Part shown: piece by piece, positions 8,114 through 16,933 of the stretch
How the letters are laid out: every line of letters starts with the position of its first letter
Position numbering within the stretch: the first letter of the stretch is position 1
NCBI RefSeq assembly: GCF_001443045.1
Contig: NZ_LKPJ01000036.1
Coordinates: forward strand, 20,041-69,858
DNA length: 49,818 nucleotides
Direction of reading: 5' to 3'
DNA from: Burkholderia ambifaria
GTDB lineage: Bacteria; Pseudomonadota; Gammaproteobacteria; Burkholderiales; Burkholderiaceae
The notes under the pieces: model-generated
What the model was told of the DNA's origin: nothing
Seen by the model: the letters and a program-made list of their open reading frames with translations, nothing else
Database searches by the model: none
Program-made: the position numbers and the translations under genes

Positions 8114-8154
8114 ATGGGCCTTTCACGTTCAATTCAATTTCAGGAGGAGTACAG

Positions 8155-9642
8155 ATGGCATTGGTTCGGATGCTGGATGAAGTCAACGCGTTTCTCGCGC
8201 GCGAACACGGTCATTACATCGACGGCCGCGCAGTGGCCGGCCGCGGCGAACGGATCGACGTGCGCGATCCGGCGACGCGTGCTGTGATCGGCTCCGTCGC
8301 GCAGGCGACCGACGACGACGTCGAGGCCGCGATCGCGTCTTCGCATCGCGCGTTCCGCGGCGCGTGGGCAAACCACACGCCGGCCGATCGCGAGCGCATC
8401 CTGCTGCGCTTCGCAGACCTGATCGAAGCACACGGCGAAGAGATCGCACAGATCGAAACCGCGCAGTCGGGCAAGCTGATCGGGCTGTCGCGCGTGATCG
8501 AAGTCGGCTGGTCCGCCCGCTGGTTGCGCTATTACGCGGGCTGGGCCACGAAGATCGCGGGCGAAACGCTCGCCCCGTCGTTTCCGAGCATGAACGGCGA
8601 GCGCTACACGTCGTTCACGCTGCGCGAGCCGCTGGGCGTCGTGTTCGGGATCATTCCGTGGAATTTCCCGGTGATGATCCCGGTGTGGAAATTCGGTGCG
8701 GCGCTCGCGACCGGCAACACGGTGCTCATCAAGTCGTCGGAGTTCACGCCGCTCACGATGCTGCGCATCGCCGAGCTGGCGACGGAAGCGGGGTTGCCGC
8801 CCGGCACGCTCAACGTGATCAACGGCACCGGCCGGGTCGGCTCGAAGGTGATCGGCGATCCGCGTGTGGCGAAGGTGTCGTTCACGGGTTCGGTGCCGAC
8901 TGGCCGCATCATCGGCGAGGAAGCCGTCAACGCGAACTTCACGCGCTTCACGCTCGAGCTGGGCGGCAAGAATGCGGCGGCGTTCCTGCCGGATACGCCG
9001 GTCGACAGGATCCTGGACGGCATCGTCGAGGCCGGGTTCCTGCATAGCGGGCAGGTGTGTGCGTCGGCCGAACGGTTCTTCGTGCATCGTTCGAAGTTCG
9101 ATGAGGTGGTCGAGAAGCTGAAGGCGCGCCTGGACAGCTTCCAGCCGGCCGATCCGATGGACGACGCCGGGATGATCGGCCCCGTCTGCAACGAGCCGCA
9201 ATTCCGCAAGTGCGTCGACGCGTTCGACCTTGCGCGCTCGGAAGGCGACACGATCGTCACCGGCGGCGGCGCGTATGCGCGTGACGGCTTCTACGTGAAG
9301 CCGACGATCGTGCTGCCGCGCTCGCTGGAATCGGCTTCGTATCGCAAGGAGATCTTCGGGCCGGTCGGCGCGTTCGTGCCGTTCGACGACGAGGAAGAAC
9401 TGATCGCGATGATGAACGACACGCCGTTCGGGCTGACCGCGAGCCTGTGGACGAACGATCTCTCGAAGGCGCTGCGCTACGTGCCGCGCATCGAAGCCGG
9501 CACCGTGTGGGTGAACATGCATACGCTGGTCGACCCGGCCGTTCCGTTCGGCGGCGCAAAGGGGTCCGGTGTCGGCCGCGAATACGGATCGTCGTTCATC
9601 GACGCTTATACCGAGCCGAAATCGGTGACGATTCGGTTCTGA
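8155..9642 (+). CDS. NAD(P)+-dependent aldehyde dehydrogenase
   Basis: This 495-residue ALDH superfamily enzyme oxidises an aldehyde to a carboxylic acid. It has the fold-defining IIPWNFPVMIPVWKF near residue 165 and the GSVPTGRIIG nucleotide loop. The general base is the Glu in LELGGKNA (residue 268), and the nucleophile is the Cys in GQVCASAERFFV (residue 302). EIFGPVGAFVPF follows near residue 400. The start at 8155 has AGGAGGAG six to eight bases upstream. Sequence wording is close to phenylacetaldehyde and betaine-aldehyde type enzymes. With the upstream GMC gene it would form an alcohol-to-acid pathway controlled by the divergent AraC regulator. Confidence 0.93.
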   Translation: MALVRMLDEVNAFLAREHGHYIDGRAVAGRGERIDVRDPATRAVIGSVAQATDDDVEAAIASSHRAFRGAWANHTPADRERILLRFADLIEAHGEEIAQIETAQSGKLIGLSRVIEVGWSARWLRYYAGWATKIAGETLAPSFPSMNGERYTSFTLREPLGVVFGIIPWNFPVMIPVWKFGAALATGNTVLIKSSEFTPLTMLRIAELATEAGLPPGTLNVINGTGRVGSKVIGDPRVAKVSFTGSVPTGRIIGEEAVNANFTRFTLELGGKNAAAFLPDTPVDRILDGIVEAGFLHSGQVCASAERFFVHRSKFDEVVEKLKARLDSFQPADPMDDAGMIGPVCNEPQFRKCVDAFDLARSEGDTIVTGGGAYARDGFYVKPTIVLPRSLESASYRKEIFGPVGAFVPFDDEEELIAMMNDTPFGLTASLWTNDLSKALRYVPRIEAGTVWVNMHTLVDPAVPFGGAKGSGVGREYGSSFIDAYTEPKSVTIRF

Positions 9643-9843
9643 GGACGCAGCACCCCACGTACAGCCCGCTCGGCGTGGACCGGGCGGGCGTTACCGTCCG
9701 AGGTCCAGGTGCCTCGGAGTCGCGAGCCAGGCGCATTTCAGCCGCGCGACGGGCTCGTCGCAGGGCGTGGTCAATCGATGAAGGACCCGGGCGGGCGAAC
9801 CACCGACTGCGCGATTTCACCGGCCGGCCCGTTGCCGGCGACG

Positions 9844-10791
9844 TCAGACCGCGCTGGCCTCGTCGATCTTGCGGATATCTTCGTCATCGAGCTTCACTCG
9901 GATTGCTTCGCCGAGCAGTGCGAGCTGCGAGAGCGACGTCGCACTCGCGATCGGCGCGGTGATCGTCGGCCGCGCGATTTGCCACGCGAGCGCGATCGCG
10001 GCCGGTTGCGTGCCGTGCTTCGCCGACACGTCGTCGAGCGCCGCGAGAATGCGCAGGCCGCGTGCGTCGAGATAGCCGGCGACGCGATCGCCGCGCACGC
10101 TCTTCTTCAGGTCGGCCTCGCTACGGTACTTGCCCGACAGGAAGCCGCTCGCGAGCGCGTAGTAGTTGACGACGCCAAGCTTCAGGTCGCGCACGACCGG
10201 TTCGAGATCGCGCTCGTATTCGGCGCGATCGATCAGGTTGTATTCCGGCTGGATCACCTGGTACGCGGGCAGGCCGTCGCGCTTGCTGATGTCGGCGGCT
10301 TCGCGCAGGCGTGCGCCGCTGTAGTTCGACGCGCCGATGATGCGCACCTTGCCCGCGTCGATCAGCGTCTGGTAGGCGGCGAGCGTTTCTTCGAGCGGGG
10401 CCGTGTCGGCGAGATCGCGGTGCGAGAAATACAGATCGATGTAGTCGGTCTGCAGGCGGCGCAGCGAATCGTCGGCGGCCGTCAGGATGTTGTCCTTCGT
10501 CAGGCCGGCGCGCGCTTCGAGCAGACCGACTTTGGTCGCGATCACGACCTGGTCGCGCTTGCCGGAACGCTTGAGCCACTTGCCGATGATCGTTTCCGAT
10601 TCGCCGCCGCTGTTGCCGGGCGCCCAGGCCGAATAGACGTCGGCCGTGTCGATGAAGTTGATGCCGGTGTCGGCGAGCGCGTCGAGCAGCGCAAACGATG
10701 CGGTCTCGTCGACGGTCCAGCCGAAGACGTTGCCGCCGAAGGCGAGCGGGGAAACCTGGATGTTCGACGTGCCGAGGGTACGTAGTGCCAT
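9844..10791 (-). CDS. Aldo/keto reductase
   Basis: This 315-residue NADPH-dependent reductase has the AKR (alpha/beta)8 barrel. The family signatures are present: GINFIDTADVYSAW holds the catalytic Asp and Tyr, IATKVGLL holds the catalytic Lys, and YIDLYFSHRD replaces the usual histidine segment, with His present. The tail has NADPH-site residues around PIASATSLSQL. The start codon at 10789-10791 has GGAGAG six bases upstream. It is most like the Tas/YajO or potassium-channel-beta group that reduces assorted aldehydes. It stands alone, convergent with the aldehyde dehydrogenase, and its substrate is unknown. Confidence 0.88.
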   Translation of the reverse strand: MALRTLGTSNIQVSPLAFGGNVFGWTVDETASFALLDALADTGINFIDTADVYSAWAPGNSGGESETIIGKWLKRSGKRDQVVIATKVGLLEARAGLTKDNILTAADDSLRRLQTDYIDLYFSHRDLADTAPLEETLAAYQTLIDAGKVRIIGASNYSGARLREAADISKRDGLPAYQVIQPEYNLIDRAEYERDLEPVVRDLKLGVVNYYALASGFLSGKYRSEADLKKSVRGDRVAGYLDARGLRILAALDDVSAKHGTQPAAIALAWQIARPTITAPIASATSLSQLALLGEAIRVKLDDEDIRKIDEASAV

Positions 10792-11168
10792 GTTGCTCTC
10801 CGAAATCTGCGGGGTGAGGGGATCGAACGACGGGACCGGCCGAGTTGAGGGCGACGGGACGGGCAGATGGGTGAAGCGCCTTCGCCGTGGTCGCGGGACG
10901 CTCGAATATTCTCGCCGATCGATCGGAATCGTGCAGCGGACACGCGGCTGCCTGGACGGAGGACTTGCAGCGGATGGCGGATGCGTCATCCGCTATATCG
11001 ATGATCCGTGCGGTTGCGTTCGATCGGGAACTGAATTTTGCTGTGGCAGGGCGCGGCAGGGAACGGGGGAGAGGCGAGTGGAAACCAGGCTTGCTGCGAC
11101 GCTGCGTCGGAGCGGAACGAAAAACGGGCGGCCAGTCGCCGCCCACGATCGGTCGATGACCAAGCGCG
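10792..11168. other. Intergenic stretch without a recognised gene
   Basis: This 377-base stretch between two minus-strand genes has G+C-rich open frames on both strands, but none with a recognisable protein or ribosome site. It should hold the promoter of the aldo/keto reductase. No hairpin with a T-run was seen. Confidence 0.5.
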
Positions 11169-11789
11169 TTACCGCAACTGCACGGCCGCCAGAAACAGCA
11201 CCATGCTGCCGATCGCGCCGTCCAGCACGCGCCACGCGACGGCTTTGCGGAACCACGGCGCGAGCAGTCTCGCACCGTATCCGAGCCCGAGGAACCACAC
11301 GACGCTGACCGACATCGCGCCGATCGCGAACGCGACGCGTGCGCCTTCCGGCTCGCGCGCGCCGGCCGTGCCGATCAGCAGGAACGTGTCGAGATACACG
11401 TGCGGGTTGAGCCACGTGAATGCGAGCGTCATCAGTACGATCGCGACTGCGCCCTGCGGCGGCGGCGCGACGGCGTCGCCGCGGACGTCGAGCGTTTCGT
11501 GTCCCGGCTTGAACGCACGGCGCAGCGCGTTCAAGCCGAACCATGCGAGATAGGCGAGGCCGACGTACAGCACCATGTGGACGAAGGTCGGATAGCGTTC
11601 GACGAGCACCGATGCGCCGCCTACACCCGCGCCGATCAGGATCATGTCGGACAGCGCGCACAGCAGCACGATCTTGCCGACATGCGAGCGCATGATGCCT
11701 TGCCGGAGCACGAAGGCGTTCTGCGCGCCGATGGTGACGATGAGCGACCCGCACAGGGCGGCGCCGTGGGAAAAAGCGATCCAGTTCAT
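11169..11789 (-). CDS. argO: LysE/ArgO-type amino acid exporter
   Basis: This 206-residue inner-membrane exporter belongs to the LysE superfamily, which pumps out basic amino acids such as arginine and lysine. It has six hydrophobic segments. The N-terminal motif GAQNAFVLRQGIMRSH is diagnostic of the LysE/ArgO subfamily, and LTWLNPHVYLDT-like residues (TWLNPHVYLDTF) mark the fourth segment. The length fits ArgO (about 205-211). It is divergent from an ArgP-type LysR gene with a 106-base gap, the typical arrangement of exporter and activator, so arginine- or lysine-responsive activation is likely. Substrate choice between arginine and lysine cannot be decided. Confidence 0.9.
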   Translation of the reverse strand: MNWIAFSHGAALCGSLIVTIGAQNAFVLRQGIMRSHVGKIVLLCALSDMILIGAGVGGASVLVERYPTFVHMVLYVGLAYLAWFGLNALRRAFKPGHETLDVRGDAVAPPPQGAVAIVLMTLAFTWLNPHVYLDTFLLIGTAGAREPEGARVAFAIGAMSVSVVWFLGLGYGARLLAPWFRKAVAWRVLDGAIGSMVLFLAAVQLR

Positions 11790-11860
11790 GATGGGAGGAG
11801 GGGAAGCAGTAGACGGGTGAATCGGTTGGCGCTAGTCTGCGGTCAGCGGCAACATAAGAG

Positions 11861-11877
11861 AAGCTAATTAAGCTAAT
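11861..11877. promoter_or_regulatory. AAGCTAAT direct repeat in exporter/ArgP divergent promoter
   Basis: Two copies of AAGCTAAT (11861-11868 and 11870-11877) sit in the AT-rich core of the 106-base divergent gap, within 35 bases of the ArgP start. They may be part of the LysR-type operator or of the promoter. The assignment rests on position only. Confidence 0.35.
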
Positions 11878-11895
11878 GCAGATTAAGGAAATCTA

Positions 11896-12789
11896 ATGCT
11901 CGACTACGCGTTGCTCGACGCCCTCGCGGCGGTGATCCGGCACGGTTCGTTCGAACGGGCAGCCAAGGAGCTGAACGTCACGCCGTCGGCGGTATCGCAG
12001 CGCGTGAAGCTGCTGGAGGAGCGCGTCGGCAGCGTGCTCGTCAAGCGCGGGCAGCCGTGCGTCGCAACGACGTCGGGCGCGCTGCTGTGTCGGCATACCG
12101 AACGCGTGCAATTGCTCGAGGCCGAGCTGGGCGGCCGGATGCCGGCATTACCGGGCCAGATCGCGAGTGCGTGGCCGACGTTGCGCGTGGCCGTCAACGA
12201 CGACAGCGTCGCGACCTGGTTCATCGACGCGGTCGGGCCGTTCTGTACCGAGCGCGAGACCTTGCTCGACCTCGTGATCGACGACCAGGACTACACGGCC
12301 GCGCGCATTCGCGACGGCAGCGTGCAGGGCGCGGTGACCGCGCAGGCCGAGCCGATCCAAGGGTGCCGGTCGACGCGGCTCGGGCGCATCCGCTATCGCG
12401 CGGTGTGCTCGCCGGCGTTTTACGAACGTTATTTCGGCGCGGGTATCACGCGCGATGCGCTGCGCCGCGCGCCGTGCGTGATGTTCAATCCGAAGGACGG
12501 TTTGCAGGCGCGCTTCATCCGGCGCGTGACGCGCGCGGATCTCGATCCGCCGCAACACTGGATTCCGCACGTCGCGGGCTACCTGCGCGCGTGCGAAACG
12601 GGATTGGGATGGGGAATGTGCCCGGACCGGATGGTCGATCGCCAGCTGGCGGCGGGCGAACTGGTCGACATGTCGCGCGGGCGGACCGTCGATATCGAGC
12701 TGTACTGGCAGAGCTGGCGCCTGTCGATCGGCTGGCTCGACGATTTCAGCGCGGCGCTCAAGACGCGTGCCGCGCTGTTTCTCGACTGA
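11896..12789 (+). CDS. argP: LysR-family regulator, ArgP/LysG type
   Basis: This 297-residue LysR regulator has an N-terminal winged helix at residues 1-60, with FERAAKELNVTPSAVSQRVK, a segment close to E. coli ArgP (IciA) and Corynebacterium LysG. A periplasmic-binding-like effector domain follows, with LRVAVNDDSVATWFIDAV, also typical of that subgroup. AAGGA lies six bases before the ATG. It is divergent from the LysE/ArgO exporter gene and should activate it when arginine or lysine accumulates, in line with the family. The length is the usual one. Confidence 0.9.
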   Translation: MLDYALLDALAAVIRHGSFERAAKELNVTPSAVSQRVKLLEERVGSVLVKRGQPCVATTSGALLCRHTERVQLLEAELGGRMPALPGQIASAWPTLRVAVNDDSVATWFIDAVGPFCTERETLLDLVIDDQDYTAARIRDGSVQGAVTAQAEPIQGCRSTRLGRIRYRAVCSPAFYERYFGAGITRDALRRAPCVMFNPKDGLQARFIRRVTRADLDPPQHWIPHVAGYLRACETGLGWGMCPDRMVDRQLAAGELVDMSRGRTVDIELYWQSWRLSIGWLDDFSAALKTRAALFLD

Positions 12790-12838
12790 TCGAAGCGGGA
12801 GAGGCGAGGGCGGCGCGTATCACACGCGCCGCGTGGGG

Positions 12839-13585
12839 TCAGACGTGGTGCAGGCCGTCGAAGTCGACGATCTGCACGAGGCGGCCGTGCATTTCGATCA
12901 GGCCGCGCTTCTGGAACTTCGACAGCGTGCGGCTGACCGTTTCGAGCGTCATGCCGAGATAGCTGCCGATGTCCTCGCGTGTCATCCGCAGGTTGAATTC
13001 CGACGGCGAGTAGCCGCGCTTCAGGTAGCGCGACGACACGTCGAGCAGGAACGCGGCGACGCGCTCTTCGGCGTTCAGCGAACCGAGCAGCATGGTTTGC
13101 GACGTTTCGCGCACGATCTGCTCACTCATGAGCTTGTGCATGCGCAGCTGCATCGAGCCGGCTTCCGAGCACAGCGACTTGAGCGCGCTGTACGGAATCA
13201 CGCAGACCGAGCTGTCTTCCAGCGCGACGGCGGTGCGCGGGTGGGTATCGTCGCAGATGCCGTCGAGGCCGAGCGCTTCGCCCGCGAGGTGCAGGCCGGT
13301 GACCTGCTCGCGGCCGTCGTGGCGCGTGGCAACGGTTTTCAGCGAACCCGAGCGCACGGCGTACAGGTTGTCGAACGTGTCGCCTTCGCGGAACAGCGCC
13401 TCGCCACGCTTGACCGGGCGCGCCGCGCAGATGACCGACTCTAGGCGGCTGAGCGCTTCGGGTGCGAGGCCCTGCGGCATGCACAGGTGCCGCATTGCGC
13501 ACGACGAGCAGTGCGGGGCCTGACGGGGCGCCCAGTTGCCTGCATGGGACGGGGCGGCGGGGCGCGTGGCGACGGGCGTCAACAT
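12839..13585 (-). CDS. fnr: FNR-type oxygen-sensing regulator (Crp/Fnr family)
   Basis: This 248-residue Crp/Fnr regulator has an N-terminal cysteine cluster C26-x2-C29-x5-C35 and a distant C128 in SSVCVIPY. The 93-residue spacing from C35 equals that of C29 to C122 in E. coli FNR, so a [4Fe-4S] oxygen-labile cluster is expected. A cyclic-nucleotide-binding fold (about 45-160) is followed by a C-terminal helix-turn-helix, TREDIGSYLGMTLETVSRTLSKF, whose ETVSR is the FNR recognition-helix type. It should switch anaerobic or micro-oxic genes. The universal stress protein gene just upstream on the same strand is a plausible member of that response, though no perfect FNR box was found nearby. Confidence 0.93.
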   Translation of the reverse strand: MLTPVATRPAAPSHAGNWAPRQAPHCSSCAMRHLCMPQGLAPEALSRLESVICAARPVKRGEALFREGDTFDNLYAVRSGSLKTVATRHDGREQVTGLHLAGEALGLDGICDDTHPRTAVALEDSSVCVIPYSALKSLCSEAGSMQLRMHKLMSEQIVRETSQTMLLGSLNAEERVAAFLLDVSSRYLKRGYSPSEFNLRMTREDIGSYLGMTLETVSRTLSKFQKRGLIEMHGRLVQIVDFDGLHHV

Positions 13586-13743
13586 GATCGTTTACTCCGG
13601 CATTGAATCGACGGAATCATTGTCCCACCGCAAGTTGCGGCTGTCGGGTGACAAAACGTCGCGACCGCGCGCCCATGCCGCGTGGCGTCGCAACGGCATG
13701 CGTGCATGCCGCCGCGCATCCACGGTACGCGCGCTAACGCCGC

Positions 13744-14211
13744 TCAGCCTTCCTGCTCGTCCGTATGCGCGGCGGCCGGGATCAGCAGCACGGGCCGTGT
13801 CGCATGCCGCACGCATTGTTCGGCGATGCTGCCGAGCACGAGGCGGCGGAACCCGCGGCGGCCGTGCGTGCCGAGCACGAGCAGGTCGGCGTCGAATGCT
13901 TTTGCACCATCGAGTATCAGTGTCGACACGTCGTTGAGCGACGACGCCTCGCTCATCACCGTCTCGCCCTTCACGCCGGCCGCCTGCATCAGCTTCGTGA
14001 AATCCGCCGCGAGCGCATTGCCCTGCGCGACGAGCTGGTCGCGCAGCACGGACGGATCGTAGCCCGGCACGTTGTAGTAGATCGCGGCGTTCTCGACGAC
14101 GTAGAACGGTTGCAGCTCGGCACCGTGCTCCTTCGCGAGTGCGAGGGCCGCATCGAACGCGTGGCGGGACGTGTCGCTGCCGTCGATGGCAACCAGAATG
14201 CGCTTGTACAT
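13744..14211 (-). CDS. Universal stress protein, UspA family, ATP-binding type
   Basis: This 155-residue single-domain cytoplasmic Usp begins with KRILVAIDGSDTSRHAFDAAL. It ends with the ATP-binding loop GTHGRRGFRRLVLGS (G-x2-G-x9-G-S/T), so it is the nucleotide-binding kind. Such proteins aid survival in stress or stationary phase by means that are not settled. It lies upstream of fnr on the same strand with a 158-base gap. Usp genes near FNR regulators are often induced at low oxygen, which is an inference here. Confidence 0.9.
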   Translation of the reverse strand: MYKRILVAIDGSDTSRHAFDAALALAKEHGAELQPFYVVENAAIYYNVPGYDPSVLRDQLVAQGNALAADFTKLMQAAGVKGETVMSEASSLNDVSTLILDGAKAFDADLLVLGTHGRRGFRRLVLGSIAEQCVRHATRPVLLIPAAAHTDEQEG

Positions 14212-14840
14212 AGTGTCTCCGTGTGGCGGGTTGAACGGAAGTCGGCCGAACGGCCGAGCGGGTCGTGCGTTGTTGGGAGGCAGAGTAAACCAACGGCAGG
14301 GGCTTTGCAGCGACGTGCCGGTCGTCGCGACCGCGGCGCTTCAGCCGTCGCCGCGGCGCGCAGCGATCGCCGGCCATGCGCGCGCGGCATGCTGCGTCGG
14401 GCGATGTGCACGACGGATCGCGACAGTTGCCGCGTAGTGACGATGCGCGAGCGTCGTGCGGATCCCGGATCGTCGCCGATAACGGTTGCGCGGGCATCGT
14501 CCGACGGTGCGGCGCACGAGCGCGCTCGAATCGCGCACTCCGCGTCGTCGACGTATGTCGATGACCGCCCCGCAAACCGCGAGCCTCACCGTCCATTGAA
14601 TCGCATCCGCGTCGCACCGGCGTGACTTCGATCAACGTCTGTGCATCGACGTCGCTCGGGATCCGACACCGGGCGTTGCGAAACCGTGACGAGTGCAGAA
14701 CCCGAACCGGTGCCGATATCAATACCGGCGCCGATTCGGAAGATCACGCTGTCGACGCACCGATCGAGCAACCGATGCGCATCGGTCGTCGGCCCTGCTT
14801 CAACCCGGCAATCGAACGACCGATTCAAACGCCGCGCGCG
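14212..14840. other. Intergenic stretch without a recognised gene
   Basis: These 629 bases contain only unrecognised open frames on both strands. None has a family resemblance or a convincing ribosome site. A TTGATCGAA half-site resembling one arm of an FNR box occurs near 14630 on the minus strand, which is not enough to call. The promoter of the universal stress gene should be at the left end. Confidence 0.45.
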
Positions 14841-15251
14841 CTATTTCGGCACCGCCGTGATTTCGATCACCCGTTCCGGCCGGCGTCCGTGGCCGGGCCA
14901 GTACGCGCTGCCGTACATCCGGTGAACCGGACCGAACCGCGCGTCGGCGGCGTGCGACGGCGCGTCGAACCCCTTCTCGATCACCATGTAGCCGGCACGC
15001 AGCGCGAACGCCGGGTGATTGCCGCCGGGCCGGCTGTCGAAGCCGGCGAAGCCGTCGCCGGCCTCGGGCATCGCGTTGACGAGCGACGCGTTGCTGCGCG
15101 TGATCTGGTCGGGCGAGAACGCGCCGCCGCTCGCGAGACGCGCGGCCTCGCGATTCTTGCCGTCGGTGTCGACGGTGCTGTCGTGCGTGTCGTCGTTGTC
15201 GAGTTCGATGCTGCGTGGATGCGCGGCGTGCGCTTGAGCTGACGTTTCCAT
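14841..15251 (-). CDS. Conserved-looking hypothetical protein
   Basis: This protein of 136 residues was not recognised. The start at 15249-15251 has GAGGAGA eight bases upstream, a strong ribosome site. The N-terminal 40 residues are polar and acidic (a probable disordered arm). The C-terminal half is ordered-looking, with aromatic residues (YMVIEKGFD, GPVHRMYGSAYWPGHGRRPERVIEITAVPK split across it). No signal peptide or membrane segment is seen. The good ribosome site and non-random residue use support a real gene. It is divergent from another small protein gene at 15531. Confidence 0.6.
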   Translation of the reverse strand: METSAQAHAAHPRSIELDNDDTHDSTVDTDGKNREAARLASGGAFSPDQITRSNASLVNAMPEAGDGFAGFDSRPGGNHPAFALRAGYMVIEKGFDAPSHAADARFGPVHRMYGSAYWPGHGRRPERVIEITAVPK

Positions 15252-15530
15252 CACGGCTCTCCTCGCGGCGAAGCGCTCCGGATCGAAGCAAATCCCGTTC
15301 CGGGCAAGACGGGGAAAACGGCGCGCGGGCGATCGCCGCAGTCGCACGGCGCGCACTGATTTGTCATGATTTATTTAAGCTAGAACACCCGTTTTCTACA
15401 GAGTATGATTCTTTTCCTGCGAAGCGGCGACAGGGGAAGCAGTCTCGCCGCCTCTGCCCGCGCCGGGGCGCCGCAGCACCCTTAAGACGGGTAGTGAACA
15501 ACAAATCAAGGGACTAGAGGTGGCGGATTC

Positions 15531-15764
15531 ATGCAAGCGACTACTGCTTTCACGCACCGCGGATATCTGTTGAATTGCGCGCCCGCGCGCGCCAGTGACG
15601 GTTCGTTCAAACCCTACGTCGTGATCTCCCGATCGAGCGATGGGGAGCTCGTTGCGAACCGTTTTTTCCCGACCGAGCTCCAGTTCAACGACGAAGGCGA
15701 TGCGATCGCGCATGCGCGCGACTGGGCCGTGCGCTGGATCGACGCGAGCAGCATCACGATCTGA
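15531..15764 (+). CDS. Small hypothetical protein, 77 residues
   Basis: This short soluble protein begins MQATTAFTHRGYLLNC and contains KPYVVISRSSDGELVANRFF and a predicted helix, DEGDAIAHARDWAVRWID. It resembles the small conserved proteins of unknown function found in Burkholderia. A purine-rich AGAGGTGG stretch lies about eight bases before the ATG. Upstream, 15355-15415 is distinctly AT-rich and probably holds its promoter. No function is proposed. Confidence 0.65.
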   Translation: MQATTAFTHRGYLLNCAPARASDGSFKPYVVISRSSDGELVANRFFPTELQFNDEGDAIAHARDWAVRWIDASSITI

Positions 15765-15901
15765 CGCCGTCGCGCGGCGCCAGCGTCGGCCGTCCGGCCG
15801 ATCCTCCGGCGTGCCGCTGCCGGACGAAAACGCGGTAATCTTGCGGAACCCGTCACTTTATTAGCGGCCGTGCGATCGAGCGCGGCTGCCTGCATTTGCA
15901 T

Positions 15902-16822
15902 ATGTCGACATCACCCGTCCGTCAGTGGGGCCTCGAAGAAATCGTTGCCGGCTTGCGCGAGTCGCGCGAGGAACTCCATCGCACGCGTCATCCGCGCGGC
16001 ATCCGCGAGTTGCCGTCGCGCGACGCGATCTGCAAGATTGTTACCGGTCTGCGCGCGTCGATGTTTCCGACGCACTACGGCGCGCCGGATCTCACCGACG
16101 AAAGCGTCGACTATTACGTTGGCCATACGCTCGAAAGCACGCTGCGGATCCTGTCCGAACAGATTCGCCGTGCGCTGCCGTTCCTGCCCGAGCATGCGGA
16201 CACGCCGTTCGCCGAGCTCGACGAACGCGCGTTCGAGATCGCGCGCGAGTTCGGCCGGCAGCTGCCGTCGGTTCGCGCGCTGCTGGTCAGCGACATCCAG
16301 GCTGCGTATGCGGGCGATCCTGCCGCGCAGCACATCACCGAGATCCTGCTGTGCTATCCGGGCGTGCTGGCGATGATGCACCATCGGCTTGCGCACGCAT
16401 TGCACCAGCTCGGCGTGCCGCTGCTCGCACGTTTCATCAATGAAATCGCGCACTCGGCCACCGGCATCGACATCCACCCGGGCGCACAGATCGGCCCGAG
16501 CTTCTTCATCGACCACGGCACCGGTGTTGTGATCGGCGAGACCGCGATCATCGGCGAGCGCGTGCGCGTCTACCAGGCCGTCACGCTCGGCGCGAAGAGC
16601 TTCCCGGCCGATGGCGAAGGCGCGCTGGTCAAGGGCAATGCGCGGCATCCGATCGTCGAGGACGATGTGGTGATCTACGCGGGTGCGACGATTCTCGGCC
16701 GCGTGACGATCGGGCGCGGCTCGGTGATCGGCGGCAACGTGTGGCTCACGCACAGCGTGCCGCCCGGCACGAGCGTCGCGCAGGGCAAGGTCCGCGAAGG
16801 CGGCAGCGCCGAGAAGCCGTAA
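15902..16822 (+). CDS. Serine O-acetyltransferase, EpsC type
   Basis: This enzyme acetylates L-serine with acetyl-CoA, the first step of cysteine biosynthesis. The 306-residue protein has an N-terminal helical serine-acetyltransferase domain and a C-terminal left-handed beta-helix of hexapeptide repeats (about residues 190-295: GIDIHPGAQIGPSFFIDHGTG and VVIGETAIIGERVRVY). The catalytic His lies in FIDHGTGVVIGE. The long N-terminus and the wording place it in the EpsC group rather than short E. coli CysE. ATG at 15902 is used; a TTG six bases upstream is in frame but less likely. The gene stands alone. Confidence 0.92.
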   Translation: MSTSPVRQWGLEEIVAGLRESREELHRTRHPRGIRELPSRDAICKIVTGLRASMFPTHYGAPDLTDESVDYYVGHTLESTLRILSEQIRRALPFLPEHADTPFAELDERAFEIAREFGRQLPSVRALLVSDIQAAYAGDPAAQHITEILLCYPGVLAMMHHRLAHALHQLGVPLLARFINEIAHSATGIDIHPGAQIGPSFFIDHGTGVVIGETAIIGERVRVYQAVTLGAKSFPADGEGALVKGNARHPIVEDDVVIYAGATILGRVTIGRGSVIGGNVWLTHSVPPGTSVAQGKVREGGSAEKP

Positions 16823-16856
16823 CGCGGCGTGTGAACGGCGCGGGGCGTCGTTCGCA

Positions 16857-16892
16857 CAACGCAGGCAACGCAGGCAACGCAGGCAACGCAGG
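16857..16892. repeat. Tandem repeat, four copies of a 9-bp unit
   Basis: Four perfect copies of CAACGCAGG run from 16857 to 16892 in the gap between the convergent serine acetyltransferase and SDR genes. It is a short variable-number-type repeat. Nothing suggests a function. Confidence 0.9.
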
Positions 16893-16933
16893 CGAAGTGG
16901 GGCGGCGCGCGGCCGCTCCCGTACAGCCGGCCG

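Noticed and set aside
6694..9642. A 982-codon open frame that appears to fuse to the aldehyde dehydrogenase
   Set aside because: The first part is a shadow of the GMC gene in another frame (Arg/Ala-rich, no family). The real ALDH starts at 8155 behind AGGAGG.
14620..14640. Half of an FNR box
   Set aside because: Only one arm is present, so it is not called as an FNR site.
16857..16892. Possible CRISPR because of repeated units
   Set aside because: The 9-bp units are directly adjacent without spacers, so this is a simple tandem repeat.
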